From positions 4,282 through 68,281 of the forward strand of contig JAEZEJ010000125.1 of assembly GCA_023417775.1 (NCBI GenBank): DNA of 64,000 nucleotides. The letters are read 5' to 3'. Below are positions 43,037 through 52,254 of this stretch, in pieces. Source of the DNA: Actinomycetes bacterium. Its GTDB lineage: Bacteria > Actinomycetota > Actinomycetes > Propionibacteriales > Nocardioidaceae. The notes beneath the pieces are model-generated. The model did no database searches and was not told the origin of the DNA. It was given only the letters and a program-made list of their open reading frames with translations. A program made the position numbers and the translations under genes. How positions within the stretch are numbered: the first letter of the stretch is position 1; each line of letters opens with the position of its first letter.

Positions 43037-44221
43037 GTGAAAAAAAGAATGACGGCTGCCTTAGCTACGACGTCGATGCTTGTTCTTACGGCCTGCGGAG
43101 GCGGCTCCTCGGAGGCCGCCGAAGACGAGGTCGTCATCGGCGTCATCACCGATACATCCGGAGGCTCGTCAGCGTACGCCCCCTATACGTCCGCCGGCAT
43201 GGAGATCGCGATCGACGAGATCAACTCGGCGGGAGGTGTTGGGGGACGAACGATCCGCGTCGTCGAAGAGAGCGACGGCAGCGACACCACGCAGACGCCC
43301 ACCATCGCCAGACGACTGATCGACAAGGGTGCACAGGTTCTGGTCCTGAACTCGGGGTCGGCATCCGCGATCGCGGCCAAACAAGTCTGTTCGGAAGAAG
43401 AGATCCTCTGCGTCGCTCCGACGAATCTCAGCGCGTCCATCGTGGAGGAGCCGGACAACGACAACATCTTCATCCTGGGCCCGACCAGCGAGGGCATCGG
43501 GGCGACCTTCGCGCAGGGCATGAGCGAGGCCGGATACGAACGCCTGGCGGTCATCGCCGATGACGTCTCCACGATCCAGGACTATGTGCCGGCGATCGTC
43601 GGTCCGATCGAGGAAGCGGGTGTCGAAGCCGTCGCCGAGGAAGAAGTCGCGGCGGATGCCTCGGACGTCAGCGCACAGGTCGCGCGAGTCGCGAATGCGG
43701 AACCGGATGCAGTGCTGGTGATGTCATTGGGCGGTCAGACCGAGGCAGTGATCCACAACGCGCTCAGCAACGCCCTGCCGGACGTCACCCGGTTCTCCCT
43801 TGCGTCGATCGGCAATCAACCCGAGACGTGGGATCTCGCCTCACCGGGTGCACTCGAGGGACTGGTGTACATCGGAAGCATCGACCCGAACAACGAACGC
43901 ACGACCGAGTTCGCGGAGAAGCTCAGCCGAGCCGATTCCGGTCACACCGAATTGACGGCCTACGGGCCACAGGGCTACGACGGCATCCGTCTGATCGCCG
44001 AAGCAGTCGAAAAGGCCGGCGACCCGTCCGACAAGGCCGCCGTGATCGACGCCTTCAGCGAGATCGAGGAGTACCAGGCCAGTTACGGCCAGCCGGACTT
44101 CACGATGTCCTTCGTCGACAAACATGTAGGAGCAGACGGCGACTGTGGCATCGTCCTGGCCCAGTTCAACGCACAGAACCAGCCGGGGGAACCGTGGCCA
44201 GTCTTCCAGCCGAGCTGCTGA
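43037..44221 (+). CDS. ABC transporter substrate-binding lipoprotein (LivK family)
   Basis: 394 residues. A Lys/Arg N-terminus (VKKRM), a hydrophobic core and the lipobox VLTAC predict a lipid-anchored receptor. The mature fold starts VVIGVITDTSGGSSAYAPY, a type I binding protein. GTG at 43037 follows AAAGGAA by 7 bases; an ATG at 43019 is in frame but lies before the binding site. Supplies substrate to LivHMGF directly downstream. Two CoA ligase genes at the end of the operon suggest the ligand is a carboxylic acid. Confidence 0.88.
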   Translation: MKKRMTAALATTSMLVLTACGGGSSEAAEDEVVIGVITDTSGGSSAYAPYTSAGMEIAIDEINSAGGVGGRTIRVVEESDGSDTTQTPTIARRLIDKGAQVLVLNSGSASAIAAKQVCSEEEILCVAPTNLSASIVEEPDNDNIFILGPTSEGIGATFAQGMSEAGYERLAVIADDVSTIQDYVPAIVGPIEEAGVEAVAEEEVAADASDVSAQVARVANAEPDAVLVMSLGGQTEAVIHNALSNALPDVTRFSLASIGNQPETWDLASPGALEGLVYIGSIDPNNERTTEFAEKLSRADSGHTELTAYGPQGYDGIRLIAEAVEKAGDPSDKAAVIDAFSEIEEYQASYGQPDFTMSFVDKHVGADGDCGIVLAQFNAQNQPGEPWPVFQPSC

Positions 44222-44269
44222 CCCCCAGCGTCAGAGCATTGACCGTGATCACCAGGCCAAGGAGGTGCC

Positions 44270-45139
44270 ATGCCTGCGCAGCTATGGGTATCGGTGATTG
44301 AACTCGGATGTTTCGGCGGGCTACTGGGGCTCGGCTACTACCTGGTCCTCCGAGGTGCCGACATCTTCCTGTTCATCCTGGGGGCCCTCGGGATGTTCTC
44401 TGCCATGCTCGGAGCTCAACTCGCTACCGTGCACGGCTGGCCCTGGCCGGCGGCGGTGCTGGCAGGGATCGTCGCTGCGGTGCTGCTGTCGGTACTCACC
44501 GAGATGCTGATCGTTCGCCCCATCCGTCGCCGGACCAACAATGAGGAGACCCCGTCGATCATCGCCATCGTCGCCATCCTCTTTGCACTCGAACAACTGG
44601 CCGGCACACTGTTCGGACGCACCCCGAAGGCAGGGCTCGACTTCTGGTCCACCGAGATGACCGTCGCCGGGGCTCGGGTTGAAGGGCAATCCCTTCTGCT
44701 CGTCGCGGCGACCGTCCTGGCCTTCTGCGCTGTCGGATGGTGGATGCGCAGGACCGCGACCGGGCGCATGCTGCGGGCGGTCGGCGACAACGAGGCGGCT
44801 GCCCACATGATGGGTGTCCCGGTCGCACGGATCCGCGTGATCGCCTTCGCCGTCGCCGGACTGCTCGGCGGTGTGGCCGGCCTCCTGTTCGCCGGAAAGG
44901 CAGGGGTCGTCTATACGAGTGGCCTGGAATGGACGCTCGTGGGCTTCCTGGCTGTCATCGTCGGTGGCCTCGGGCGGATATGGGCGCCGCTGGTCGGGGC
45001 CATGATCGTCGCCGCCGTCCAGACGTGGCTGGTCTACCAGTTCGGACAGGCGTTTCGAGATTACGGGACCTTGGCGCTGGCGCTCATCCTGTTCGCCGTC
45101 CGACCGCAAGGTCTCTTCCAGACGAAGGTGCGAGTATGA
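44270..45139 (+). CDS. livH: Branched-chain amino acid-type ABC transporter permease (LivH)
   Basis: 289-residue membrane protein with about eight hydrophobic segments. The N-terminal GLLGLGYYLVLRGADIFLFI is a divergent version of the LivH start, and the C-terminal half has GRMLRAVGDNEAAAHMMGVP, the conserved cytoplasmic loop that contacts the ATPases. Overlaps livM by 4 bases. Confidence 0.87.
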   Translation: MPAQLWVSVIELGCFGGLLGLGYYLVLRGADIFLFILGALGMFSAMLGAQLATVHGWPWPAAVLAGIVAAVLLSVLTEMLIVRPIRRRTNNEETPSIIAIVAILFALEQLAGTLFGRTPKAGLDFWSTEMTVAGARVEGQSLLLVAATVLAFCAVGWWMRRTATGRMLRAVGDNEAAAHMMGVPVARIRVIAFAVAGLLGGVAGLLFAGKAGVVYTSGLEWTLVGFLAVIVGGLGRIWAPLVGAMIVAAVQTWLVYQFGQAFRDYGTLALALILFAVRPQGLFQTKVRV

Positions 45140-46134
45140 CGACAACATCGACGCCATCTGTCACATCGCGACCGGTCGCCAGACACCGCGTAGCGATCGA
45201 AGCGGTGGTGGGGGCAGGCGTGGTCCTGATCGCCCTCGCCTATGCGACCGGTGCCAGCTACCGGCAGGACTACGTGGTGCTCATCTGCGCCTACGCCTTG
45301 CTGGCGCTGGGCATGTACATCCCGTTCATCATGAGTGGCTCGTTGTCGTTGGCCTACAACGCCTACTTGGGACTGGGCGCCTACGCCTGCGCCATCGTCA
45401 GCAGCCGATGGGAGATGTCCTCCCTGTGGGGGGTGCCGATCGGCATGGTCATCTCCGCAGCCCTCGCGTGGCTGCTGGGAATGGCGACTCGCCGCCTGAG
45501 CGGTTTCTATCTGGCGGGAGTCACGCTGCTCTTCGGACTGTCGTTCCAGGTGTTCCTCCTGGCCCAGGACAATGTGACAGGAGGAGCCCGCGGACTCACC
45601 ATCAATCGGCCCACCGCGCTCGGAGTCGAGTTCGACCGTTTCCAGATCATGCTCGCCGGGCTGATCGTCGTGTGGGCCGCTGCCCTGGCACTGTCCAAGC
45701 TCCGTGAATCGCCTTTCGGGGTGGTGGTGCGTCTTCGCAAGGATGCCCCCGAGGCCGTGGAGGCGAACGGAGTCTCTACGAGCACCCTGACCCTCGTCTC
45801 GTTAGCCATCGGAGCGGCCATCGCATCGGTGGGAGGCAGCCTTTTCGGGATGATGAGCTCAGTCGCTCAGCCGAACTCCTTCGACCTCCACATCATCTTC
45901 CTCGCCATCTTCATGCCGTTGCTCGGTGGTCAGATCTCCCCGTGGGGGGCGGTGATCGGAGCGGCGATCGTGGTGGTGTTCACCTTCGAACTCGACCTGC
46001 TCGCCGAATCGGGCACGCTCATCTTCGCCATCGCGATCCTCCTGGTGCTCCGTCTGGCCCCCCAAGGAATTCTCGGACTACTGGCGGACATCGTCACCCG
46101 CGTCACTCAACGAAGAAGGGAGTCGCGTTCATGA
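45136..46134 (+). CDS. livM: Branched-chain amino acid-type ABC transporter permease (LivM)
   Basis: 332 residues with about nine hydrophobic segments. GSLSLAYNAYLGLGAYACAI matches the LivM N-terminal signature, and FGVVVRLRKDAPEAVEANGV the conserved loop. The ATG at 45136 overlaps the livH stop; a longer open frame upstream lies inside livH and is not used. Forms the channel with LivH. Confidence 0.88.
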   Translation: MTTTSTPSVTSRPVARHRVAIEAVVGAGVVLIALAYATGASYRQDYVVLICAYALLALGMYIPFIMSGSLSLAYNAYLGLGAYACAIVSSRWEMSSLWGVPIGMVISAALAWLLGMATRRLSGFYLAGVTLLFGLSFQVFLLAQDNVTGGARGLTINRPTALGVEFDRFQIMLAGLIVVWAAALALSKLRESPFGVVVRLRKDAPEAVEANGVSTSTLTLVSLAIGAAIASVGGSLFGMMSSVAQPNSFDLHIIFLAIFMPLLGGQISPWGAVIGAAIVVVFTFELDLLAESGTLIFAIAILLVLRLAPQGILGLLADIVTRVTQRRRESRS

Positions 46135-46904
46135 CGGACTCACTCTTGACGTGCAAGAACCTGGTCAAGAGCTACGGCGGCGTACAGGCGGTCCGCGAGG
46201 TCTCGCTCTCTGTCGAGGCCGGTACGATCGTCGGGCTCGTCGGCCCCAACGGCGCCGGAAAGACGACGATGGTCGATCTGATCACCGGGCAACAGCAGGC
46301 AGACAGCGGGGAGATCCAGGTAGCTGGACATCGCTTGACCGGGCCTCCCTCCCGCCGTGCCCGTTCGGCCGGGTTCGCGCGGACGTTCCAACATCCGCAA
46401 CTCGCCCCGGAACTCACCGTTCGCGAGAACCTGCTGCTCGGGACTGTCAGTACATCGATGGGGACGCTGGCGGGCGTGCTCCGACGAGTATGCGCCGGGA
46501 TCTTCACCGCTGGAGCAGGCGTGGACGAGGACCACATTCGACGCATGGCAGAGAGCCTGTCGATCGAGGATCTCTCCCGGAAAGCGGCGGATCTCACTCT
46601 CGGCGAGCAACGACTCGTCGAGGTCGCGCGCGCGATGCTTCGCGGTCCACAGATACTCCTTCTGGACGAGCCCTTCGCCGGAGGAGACTCAGCCGGCATC
46701 GAGGCGATGACCGATGCGCTCGGCACGGTTCTGGATCGGGGTTGTGGCGTGCTTCTCGTCGACCACAACATCGATCTGGTGGCATCCCTGGCACAGCGGA
46801 TCGTCCTCATGGATCGAGGAAGGGTCGTCTACGACGGCACAGCCAAGGAAGCGATGGCCAGCGAGGAAATGCGCGACGTCTACTTCGGAGAGCACCATGA
46901 GTGA
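46131..46904 (+). CDS. livG: Branched-chain amino acid-type ABC transporter ATPase (LivG)
   Basis: 257 residues. Walker A GPNGAGKTTMVD, a signature degenerated to LTLGEQRLVEV, Walker B ILLLDEPFAGGD, and the switch His in VLLVDHNIDL. The FARTFQHPQLAPELTV Q-loop is typical of LivG. The ATG at 46131 overlaps the livM stop. The 8-base overlap with livF ensures equal expression of the two ATPases. Confidence 0.88.
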   Translation: MTDSLLTCKNLVKSYGGVQAVREVSLSVEAGTIVGLVGPNGAGKTTMVDLITGQQQADSGEIQVAGHRLTGPPSRRARSAGFARTFQHPQLAPELTVRENLLLGTVSTSMGTLAGVLRRVCAGIFTAGAGVDEDHIRRMAESLSIEDLSRKAADLTLGEQRLVEVARAMLRGPQILLLDEPFAGGDSAGIEAMTDALGTVLDRGCGVLLVDHNIDLVASLAQRIVLMDRGRVVYDGTAKEAMASEEMRDVYFGEHHE

Positions 46905-47634
46905 ACCGCGAGCACCACGACCCGTCGAAGGCTCTGACCTGGTCGTGACCGATCTGAGCGTGCGTTATGGGCCGGCGGTTGCCGTAGCCGGAGTGAGTCG
47001 CGTCTTCCAAGCGGGCCACGTGAGCGCAGTGGTCGGCCCCAACGGCGCCGGCAAGAGCAGCACCCTGCAGGCATTGGCCGGCGGAGTCAGGAGTACGGGC
47101 ACCGTGCAACTCGGGGCGAAGAATCTGACCGGCCTCTCACCGGCGGCCCGGGCGAATTCGGGAGTCGGGCTGGTACCACAAGGCAGACAGATCTTCCCGA
47201 CACTCACCGTCGCTGAGAATCTCGCGGTTTTCGCCGAGGTTCTCTCATCGGGCAAGGAGTCGATCGAGCTGGCTATCGAGCGATTTCCACGTCTCGCGGA
47301 GCGGCGGGCAACGCTAGCCGGCAATCTCAGCGGCGGCGAGCAGCAGATGCTCTCGGTCTCGCGAGCACTGATGACGGACTGCGATTTGTTGCTCTTCGAC
47401 GAGATGACGACGGGCCTGGCCCCCCGGATCGTCGATGAGCTGCTGGAGGTCGCGAGGGACCTCGCCTCCGAGGGCGCCGTCGTCGTCGTCGCAGAGGCCT
47501 CATGTGGCGCGATCCGCGACAGTATCGATAACGGTTCTGTCATGATACGTGGTCGGATCGTGGCGGATGTCGACGGCGGCGACGAACTCGACGCGGCCTA
47601 CCGGGAAGCGATGGGAATGGGGACACAGATATGA
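46897..47634 (+). CDS. livF: Branched-chain amino acid-type ABC transporter ATPase (LivF)
   Basis: 245 residues. Walker A GPNGAGKSSTLQA, signature LSGGEQQML and Walker B LLLFDEMTTGLAP. The Walker B ends DEM rather than the usual DEP, a tolerated change; the catalytic Glu is kept. The switch region reads VVVVAEASCGA, where the usual His is missing, which is unusual for LivF. The ATG at 46897 lies inside the end of livG. The stop overlaps the first CoA ligase start, tying uptake to activation. Confidence 0.86.
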   Translation: MSEPRAPRPVEGSDLVVTDLSVRYGPAVAVAGVSRVFQAGHVSAVVGPNGAGKSSTLQALAGGVRSTGTVQLGAKNLTGLSPAARANSGVGLVPQGRQIFPTLTVAENLAVFAEVLSSGKESIELAIERFPRLAERRATLAGNLSGGEQQMLSVSRALMTDCDLLLFDEMTTGLAPRIVDELLEVARDLASEGAVVVVAEASCGAIRDSIDNGSVMIRGRIVADVDGGDELDAAYREAMGMGTQI

Positions 47635-49340
47635 GAGCCGCACACGACGACCCGTCCACGGTGACGGCCGAACCTGCTCGCTACTATCCGGCCGGTGCCG
47701 GGCCCCAGCCCGGTTCACCACATGCCGCCTATGTCGCCGAGCGGATCTCCGAGATCGGATCCTTCGGAGACGAGACCGTCTCCGATCACGTTCGCAGACA
47801 TGCGCGAGAACGTCCTCAGGGCATCGCCTACATCGTCGACGGCCACCTGCGCACGACGTGGTCGGATTTCGATGCCGCCGCCGATCTGTACGCTGCGTTG
47901 CTATGCGACCTGCAGGTGCAGGCAGGTGAACGGGTCGCCGTCCTGTACCCCGACAGCTCGACCGTCCACGCTCTCTACGTCGGGATCGAGAGGGCTGGGG
48001 CCGTGGTCATGGGCATCGGTCCACGTGCCGGGGCCGAAGAGCTCCTCCATCTTCTCAGCGTCACGGCGGCGACCGTGCTGATCACCCCGGAGAGAGTCGG
48101 AGACCGCGACATGAAGGCGGCTGCGGCCGCGCTCCGTCAACAAGGCGTGCCACTGCGCCACCACGTGATCGTCCCGTGGGAGACACCGCGACAGCTGATG
48201 GTGGACGGCGCGGCCTTGACACCGTCGAAGAGCCGCGCCCCACGTGACCGCCAGCTCGGCATCGGCGATCTCTTCATGCTGAACTCGACATCGGGAACGA
48301 CCGGCATGCCCAAGTGCGTCGCACACAATCAGAACCGGTGGTTCTACTACCATCAACGCGTCCTGCAGTCGATCGACTTCGATGAGAACGACGTCTTCTT
48401 GTCGCTGATCCCGGCACCCTACGGGTTCGGGCTATGGACGGCCCACGTCACGCCGCTCATCCTGGGCTGCACGACAGTGGTCATGTCCCGTTTCAACGCC
48501 GCAGGAGCCGTGTCGCTGATCGCGAGCGAGCAGGTGACCGCGATGCACTGTGTGTCAACGCAGTTCGTCATGATGCTCAACACCGGCGAGCTCGATGAGA
48601 TCGACGCCTCCTCGCTGCGCTGCATGTTCACCGGCGGGGAGGCCATCCCCTTCGAGCGGGCGGCACAGTTCGAGCGGTCCACGGGCGCGAAAGTGCTGAA
48701 CTTCTATGGTTCCAACGAGACGGGCACCCTCAGCCACACGTCGGCATCGGACGACACGGTCCGAAGGCTCACCACCTGTGGGCGCGTCATCGACGAGATG
48801 AACGTACGGCTGTTCGACGAGAGCGGGGAGGACGTCACGGCTACTGGAGGTCCAGGTCAGGCCGCGTGTCGTGGGCCAGCGACATCCTGGGGTTACTACG
48901 CCGATCCGGCCGCCAACGCCGCACTGTTCACCGACGACGGCTGGATGCTCACCGGCGACGTCTGCACGATCGATGAGGAAGGCGTCGTGAAAATCGTCGA
49001 CCGCAAGTCCGACTTCATCATCCGGGGCGGAAAGAACATCTCTGCCGCCGCGGTCGAGGAGCGGGTCGGCACCCATCCTGCCGTGAGCCTGGCCGCGGCG
49101 GTGGCCGTGTCAGACGAGGTCTTCGGCGAGCGAGTGTGTGCGGTGGTCGTGCTACGCGAGGGTCATGAGCTAGACCTCGCCCAGCTGCGGAGCCACCTGG
49201 CGGACCGCGGCGTCTCCAAAGAGCTCTGGCCGGAGCGCCTGGTCATCACCGATGAGCTGCCCCGGGCAGCAGGTGGAAAGGTCGCGAAGGCCCAGCTTCG
49301 CCGGCGCCTGGCCGAGGAGGACGGTGAACAGCACCTATGA
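47631..49340 (+). CDS. AMP-dependent CoA ligase, paralogue 1
   Basis: 569 residues of the adenylate-forming family. The P-loop region reads NSTSGTTGMPKCVAHNQNRW, later GSNETGTLSHT, DGWMLTGDVCTID, RKSDFIIRGGKNISAAAVEE and a terminal AGGKVAKAQL with the catalytic lysine. Overlaps livF upstream and the second ligase downstream by 4 bases each. It shares uncommon stretches with the next gene (QNRWFY, PYGFG.WT.H, IIRGGKN.SAA.VE), so the pair arose by tandem duplication. It likely activates the acid brought in by the Liv importer. Confidence 0.85.
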   Translation: MRAAHDDPSTVTAEPARYYPAGAGPQPGSPHAAYVAERISEIGSFGDETVSDHVRRHARERPQGIAYIVDGHLRTTWSDFDAAADLYAALLCDLQVQAGERVAVLYPDSSTVHALYVGIERAGAVVMGIGPRAGAEELLHLLSVTAATVLITPERVGDRDMKAAAAALRQQGVPLRHHVIVPWETPRQLMVDGAALTPSKSRAPRDRQLGIGDLFMLNSTSGTTGMPKCVAHNQNRWFYYHQRVLQSIDFDENDVFLSLIPAPYGFGLWTAHVTPLILGCTTVVMSRFNAAGAVSLIASEQVTAMHCVSTQFVMMLNTGELDEIDASSLRCMFTGGEAIPFERAAQFERSTGAKVLNFYGSNETGTLSHTSASDDTVRRLTTCGRVIDEMNVRLFDESGEDVTATGGPGQAACRGPATSWGYYADPAANAALFTDDGWMLTGDVCTIDEEGVVKIVDRKSDFIIRGGKNISAAAVEERVGTHPAVSLAAAVAVSDEVFGERVCAVVVLREGHELDLAQLRSHLADRGVSKELWPERLVITDELPRAAGGKVAKAQLRRRLAEEDGEQHL

Positions 49341-50986
49341 GCGATGATCCGGAGATCCAGGTCCTCGAGACCGTGGCAGACGAGTACCGCAGACGAGGAT
49401 GGTGGAGCACCGACACTGTCGGGACGCTGATCTCCCGGCGGGCCGAGCTGACACCCGACGACGTGGCCTACATCGACAGCCGGCGCGCTTGGTCCTGGTC
49501 CGACTACGATCGCTCCGCCTGGAGGCTCGCCGCCGTTCTGGATGAACTCATCGATCCGGGTCAGCGAGTAGCGATCTTTCTCCCCGATGGAGGATGGCAG
49601 CATGTCTCCTATGTGGCGACGGAACGCGCGTCGGCCATCGCCGTCGGCGTTCCCGGACGAGCGGCCACCACCGAGATCGCGCACGTGCTCGCTCGAACCG
49701 GCGCGCGCGTCATGGTCGTCCCTGCCTCGGTGCGGGACCGATCGGCACACGACTTCATCGACGAGCTCCGTGGCCTCGGCCACCAGATCGACGCCTATGT
49801 GGTGGTCGACGGAGCCGACGAGATCACTGTCTGGCCGGCTCCCGCGAGCGGTCCCCCGTCTCCCCTGCCCGACGCCACGAGCAGCAGGGGCCTCGGCCCC
49901 GCCGATGTGTGGTTGCTGAACATCACGTCAGGCACGACGGGATCGCCGAAAGCAGTCATACAGACGCAGAACCGCTGGTTCTACCTCGCTCGACTTGCGG
50001 CGGAAGCGGCGCGGATCGATGCCGATGATCGACTCCTTTGCGCGATCCCCGGACCCTACGGATTCGGGATCTGGACCGGTCATGTGCTGCCGACATTGAC
50101 CGGCAGCACCTGTTGCCTGATCGAACGCTTCGATCCCGCGACCACACTGCAGGCATTGTCCGACCGACGGATCACCGTGCTCGCGTGCGTGACCACGCAA
50201 CTGGTGATGATGATGAACGACCCGCTGTTCGAGAAGCTCGATCTCTCGCACCTTCGCGTCGTGTTCACCGGCGGCGAGATGGTGCCGGAGGTGCACGCCC
50301 GCCGATGGGAGCATGCGACCGGTTCGGTCGTTCTCCAGTTCTACGGCTCCAATGAGGTCGGTCCCCTCTCCTGCACGAGGCTCGACGACGACGAGCATAC
50401 CCGGCTGACGACCGCGGGACAGATCGTGCCGGGCCTCACCTGGCAACTGGTGGACGAGATGGCCGATCACGACGATCGTGGGCCGATACGAGTAGGGCAG
50501 CTGGCGGTGAGCGGTCCCGGCGTTCACGGTGGCTACTGGGACGACCCGGCGGCCAACCGCGAGCTCCGCACTGCCGACGGCTCCTTCCTCATGCCCGATG
50601 TCGTCGCCGTGGACGATGACGACAACGTACGCATCGTCGGACGCAAGGCCGACATCATCATCCGCGGCGGAAAGAACGTGAGCGCGGCGGTGGTCGAACG
50701 CGAGGTCTCCACGTGCTCCGGTGTCGAGACCGCGGTCGCGGTTCCCGTGGCGGACGAGACATTCGGCGAGCGGATCGGTGTCGCGATCGTACCGACGAAC
50801 GACGGCGAGCGGCTCGACCTCGCAGCGCTCAGTCATGAGCTGTCGCAGCGCGGAGTCAGCAAGGAGTACCACCCCGAACGCCTGCGCATCGTTGATCGCA
50901 TCCCTCTCTCGCTGGGTGGGAAGACGGACAAACAGTGGGTCAAATCCCTCTTCGACGAGCGGCGGGGCGGCGATGGAGCCGCGTGA
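49337..50986 (+). CDS. AMP-dependent CoA ligase, paralogue 2
   Basis: 549 residues, tandem paralogue of the preceding ligase. The P-loop region reads NITSGTTGSPKAVIQTQNRW, then GSNEVGPLSCT, RKADIIIRGGKNVSAAVVER and a terminal LGGKTDKQWV, where the first Lys is in the catalytic position. Both copies keep the residues needed for adenylation, so neither is obviously inactive. They could act on two related acids or form a heteromeric enzyme; the sequence does not decide. Its end overlaps the start of the SDR gene by 14 bases. Confidence 0.84.
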   Translation: MSDDPEIQVLETVADEYRRRGWWSTDTVGTLISRRAELTPDDVAYIDSRRAWSWSDYDRSAWRLAAVLDELIDPGQRVAIFLPDGGWQHVSYVATERASAIAVGVPGRAATTEIAHVLARTGARVMVVPASVRDRSAHDFIDELRGLGHQIDAYVVVDGADEITVWPAPASGPPSPLPDATSSRGLGPADVWLLNITSGTTGSPKAVIQTQNRWFYLARLAAEAARIDADDRLLCAIPGPYGFGIWTGHVLPTLTGSTCCLIERFDPATTLQALSDRRITVLACVTTQLVMMMNDPLFEKLDLSHLRVVFTGGEMVPEVHARRWEHATGSVVLQFYGSNEVGPLSCTRLDDDEHTRLTTAGQIVPGLTWQLVDEMADHDDRGPIRVGQLAVSGPGVHGGYWDDPAANRELRTADGSFLMPDVVAVDDDDNVRIVGRKADIIIRGGKNVSAAVVEREVSTCSGVETAVAVPVADETFGERIGVAIVPTNDGERLDLAALSHELSQRGVSKEYHPERLRIVDRIPLSLGGKTDKQWVKSLFDERRGGDGAA

Positions 50987-51740
50987 CGACCAAGCCCGGA
51001 CGGCGCTCGTGACGGGCGCGGCTGGGGGCATCGGATCGGCGGTGGTTCGCGGCTTTCTGAGCGAGGGACTCTCGGTGGTCGCCACGGACCTGGACAGAGC
51101 GGGCCTGTCTCGCAGCCTTCGCGAATTCGAAGGAGATGACCGTCTCCAGCTCGTCGCGGCAGATCTGTCGGACCCGCGGGCACCGGCCGAGGTCGTCAGG
51201 TCCGCCCGCGACAGGTTCGGTCGGCTCGATGTGGTCGCCTCGGTCGCAGGCGTCACCCAAATCGGTCGGACTCATACGCTGACCGCGGCGGAATGGGACC
51301 GCGTCCATGCGATCAATGCCCGCGCTCCCTTCCTCCTCTCGCAGGCGGCGATGCCGGACCTGGAGCGGAACCGCGGATGCATCGTCGCCGTGTCATCGAT
51401 CGCGGGCATGCAGGGATGGGCGTACTCGTCAGCCTATGCGGCCTCGAAAGCCGGTCTCATCGGCCTGATGCGGTCGTTGGCGCGTGAACACGGTGCCGCG
51501 GGGGTGCGGGTGAACGTGGTGGCACCCGGAGGGGTGATGACGACGATGTCCGATGTCGTCAGATCCGGCTGGGACAGCACCGAGGACCTCGATCCCGCTG
51601 TTCGCAAGCCGTCGACAGGCCTCGAGGGACGGCGTGCCGAGCCATCGGAGGTCGCCGATGCCGTCATCTATCTCAGCTCGTCGAAAGCGGCCTTCATCAA
51701 CGGTGCGGTCGTGCCCATCGATGGTGGAGCCTTCGCTTGA
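50973..51740 (+). CDS. Short-chain dehydrogenase/reductase (SDR)
   Basis: 255 residues, classical SDR. VTGAAGGIGSAVV binds NAD(P); the catalytic Ser lies in VAVSSIAGMQG and the Tyr-Lys pair in SSAYAASKAGL; the C-terminus FINGAVVPIDGGAF is typical. The ATG at 50973 lies within the end of the ligase gene; longer upstream frames are inside that gene. Last gene of the nine-gene plus-strand unit. Likely oxidises a 3-hydroxyacyl-CoA or an alcohol intermediate. Converges with the thioesterase gene after only 29 bases, without a visible terminator. Confidence 0.86.
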   Translation: MEPRDDQARTALVTGAAGGIGSAVVRGFLSEGLSVVATDLDRAGLSRSLREFEGDDRLQLVAADLSDPRAPAEVVRSARDRFGRLDVVASVAGVTQIGRTHTLTAAEWDRVHAINARAPFLLSQAAMPDLERNRGCIVAVSSIAGMQGWAYSSAYAASKAGLIGLMRSLAREHGAAGVRVNVVAPGGVMTTMSDVVRSGWDSTEDLDPAVRKPSTGLEGRRAEPSEVADAVIYLSSSKAAFINGAVVPIDGGAFA

Positions 51741-51769
51741 TCGAGTGAGTCGGCGCGTGTCGTCGGGCC

Positions 51770-52213
51770 TCAGCCGTGAGAATCGGACGCCCATGAGCGC
51801 AGCTGATCTCGCAGCGGGTCCGGGATGGGAATGGCTGCTCCGTCCCTGCCGACCGTGACCAGAGTGATCGTCGCCCGGGCGACAAGCTGATCCGGCTCGT
51901 CCATCCCGACTCTGAGCAGATCGTGAACGAACGTGAACGAACGTTCTCCAACACGATCGAGACGCATCTCGATGCTGATCTCGTCGAAGAGACCGACGGC
52001 GATCAGATAGTCGCAGGTGGTCCGCCGCGTGACCGTCCCGAATCCGTGACGGTCGAGTAACTCGTCCTGTCGCCAGCCGTTGAGGAAGAACCACTCGCTC
52101 TGGAGGCGCTCGATCCACGGGAACCATGTGGCGTAGTACAGGATTCCCGCGGGGTCGGTGTCCGCGTAGCCCAGGCGGAATCTCGTCGTGTGCAACGGCG
52201 GGATGGATATCAC
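51770..52213 (-). CDS. Acyl-CoA thioesterase (4-hydroxybenzoyl-CoA thioesterase family)
   Basis: 147 residues, single hot-dog domain. RLGYADTDPAGILYYATWF carries the catalytic Asp of the 4-hydroxybenzoyl-CoA/YbgC family. The start is GTG at 52213, with GGAGGCA upstream; the longer open frame has no such site and would run into the TetR gene. Last gene of the minus-strand operon beginning at 59510. It may release the free acid from an aromatic or short acyl-CoA end product, or recycle CoA. Confidence 0.83.
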   Translation of the reverse strand: MISIPPLHTTRFRLGYADTDPAGILYYATWFPWIERLQSEWFFLNGWRQDELLDRHGFGTVTRRTTCDYLIAVGLFDEISIEMRLDRVGERSFTFVHDLLRVGMDEPDQLVARATITLVTVGRDGAAIPIPDPLRDQLRSWASDSHG

Positions 52214-52254
52214 GGGATCTGCCTCCAAAGTGGTCGGATGTGAAGTAATGAGAC

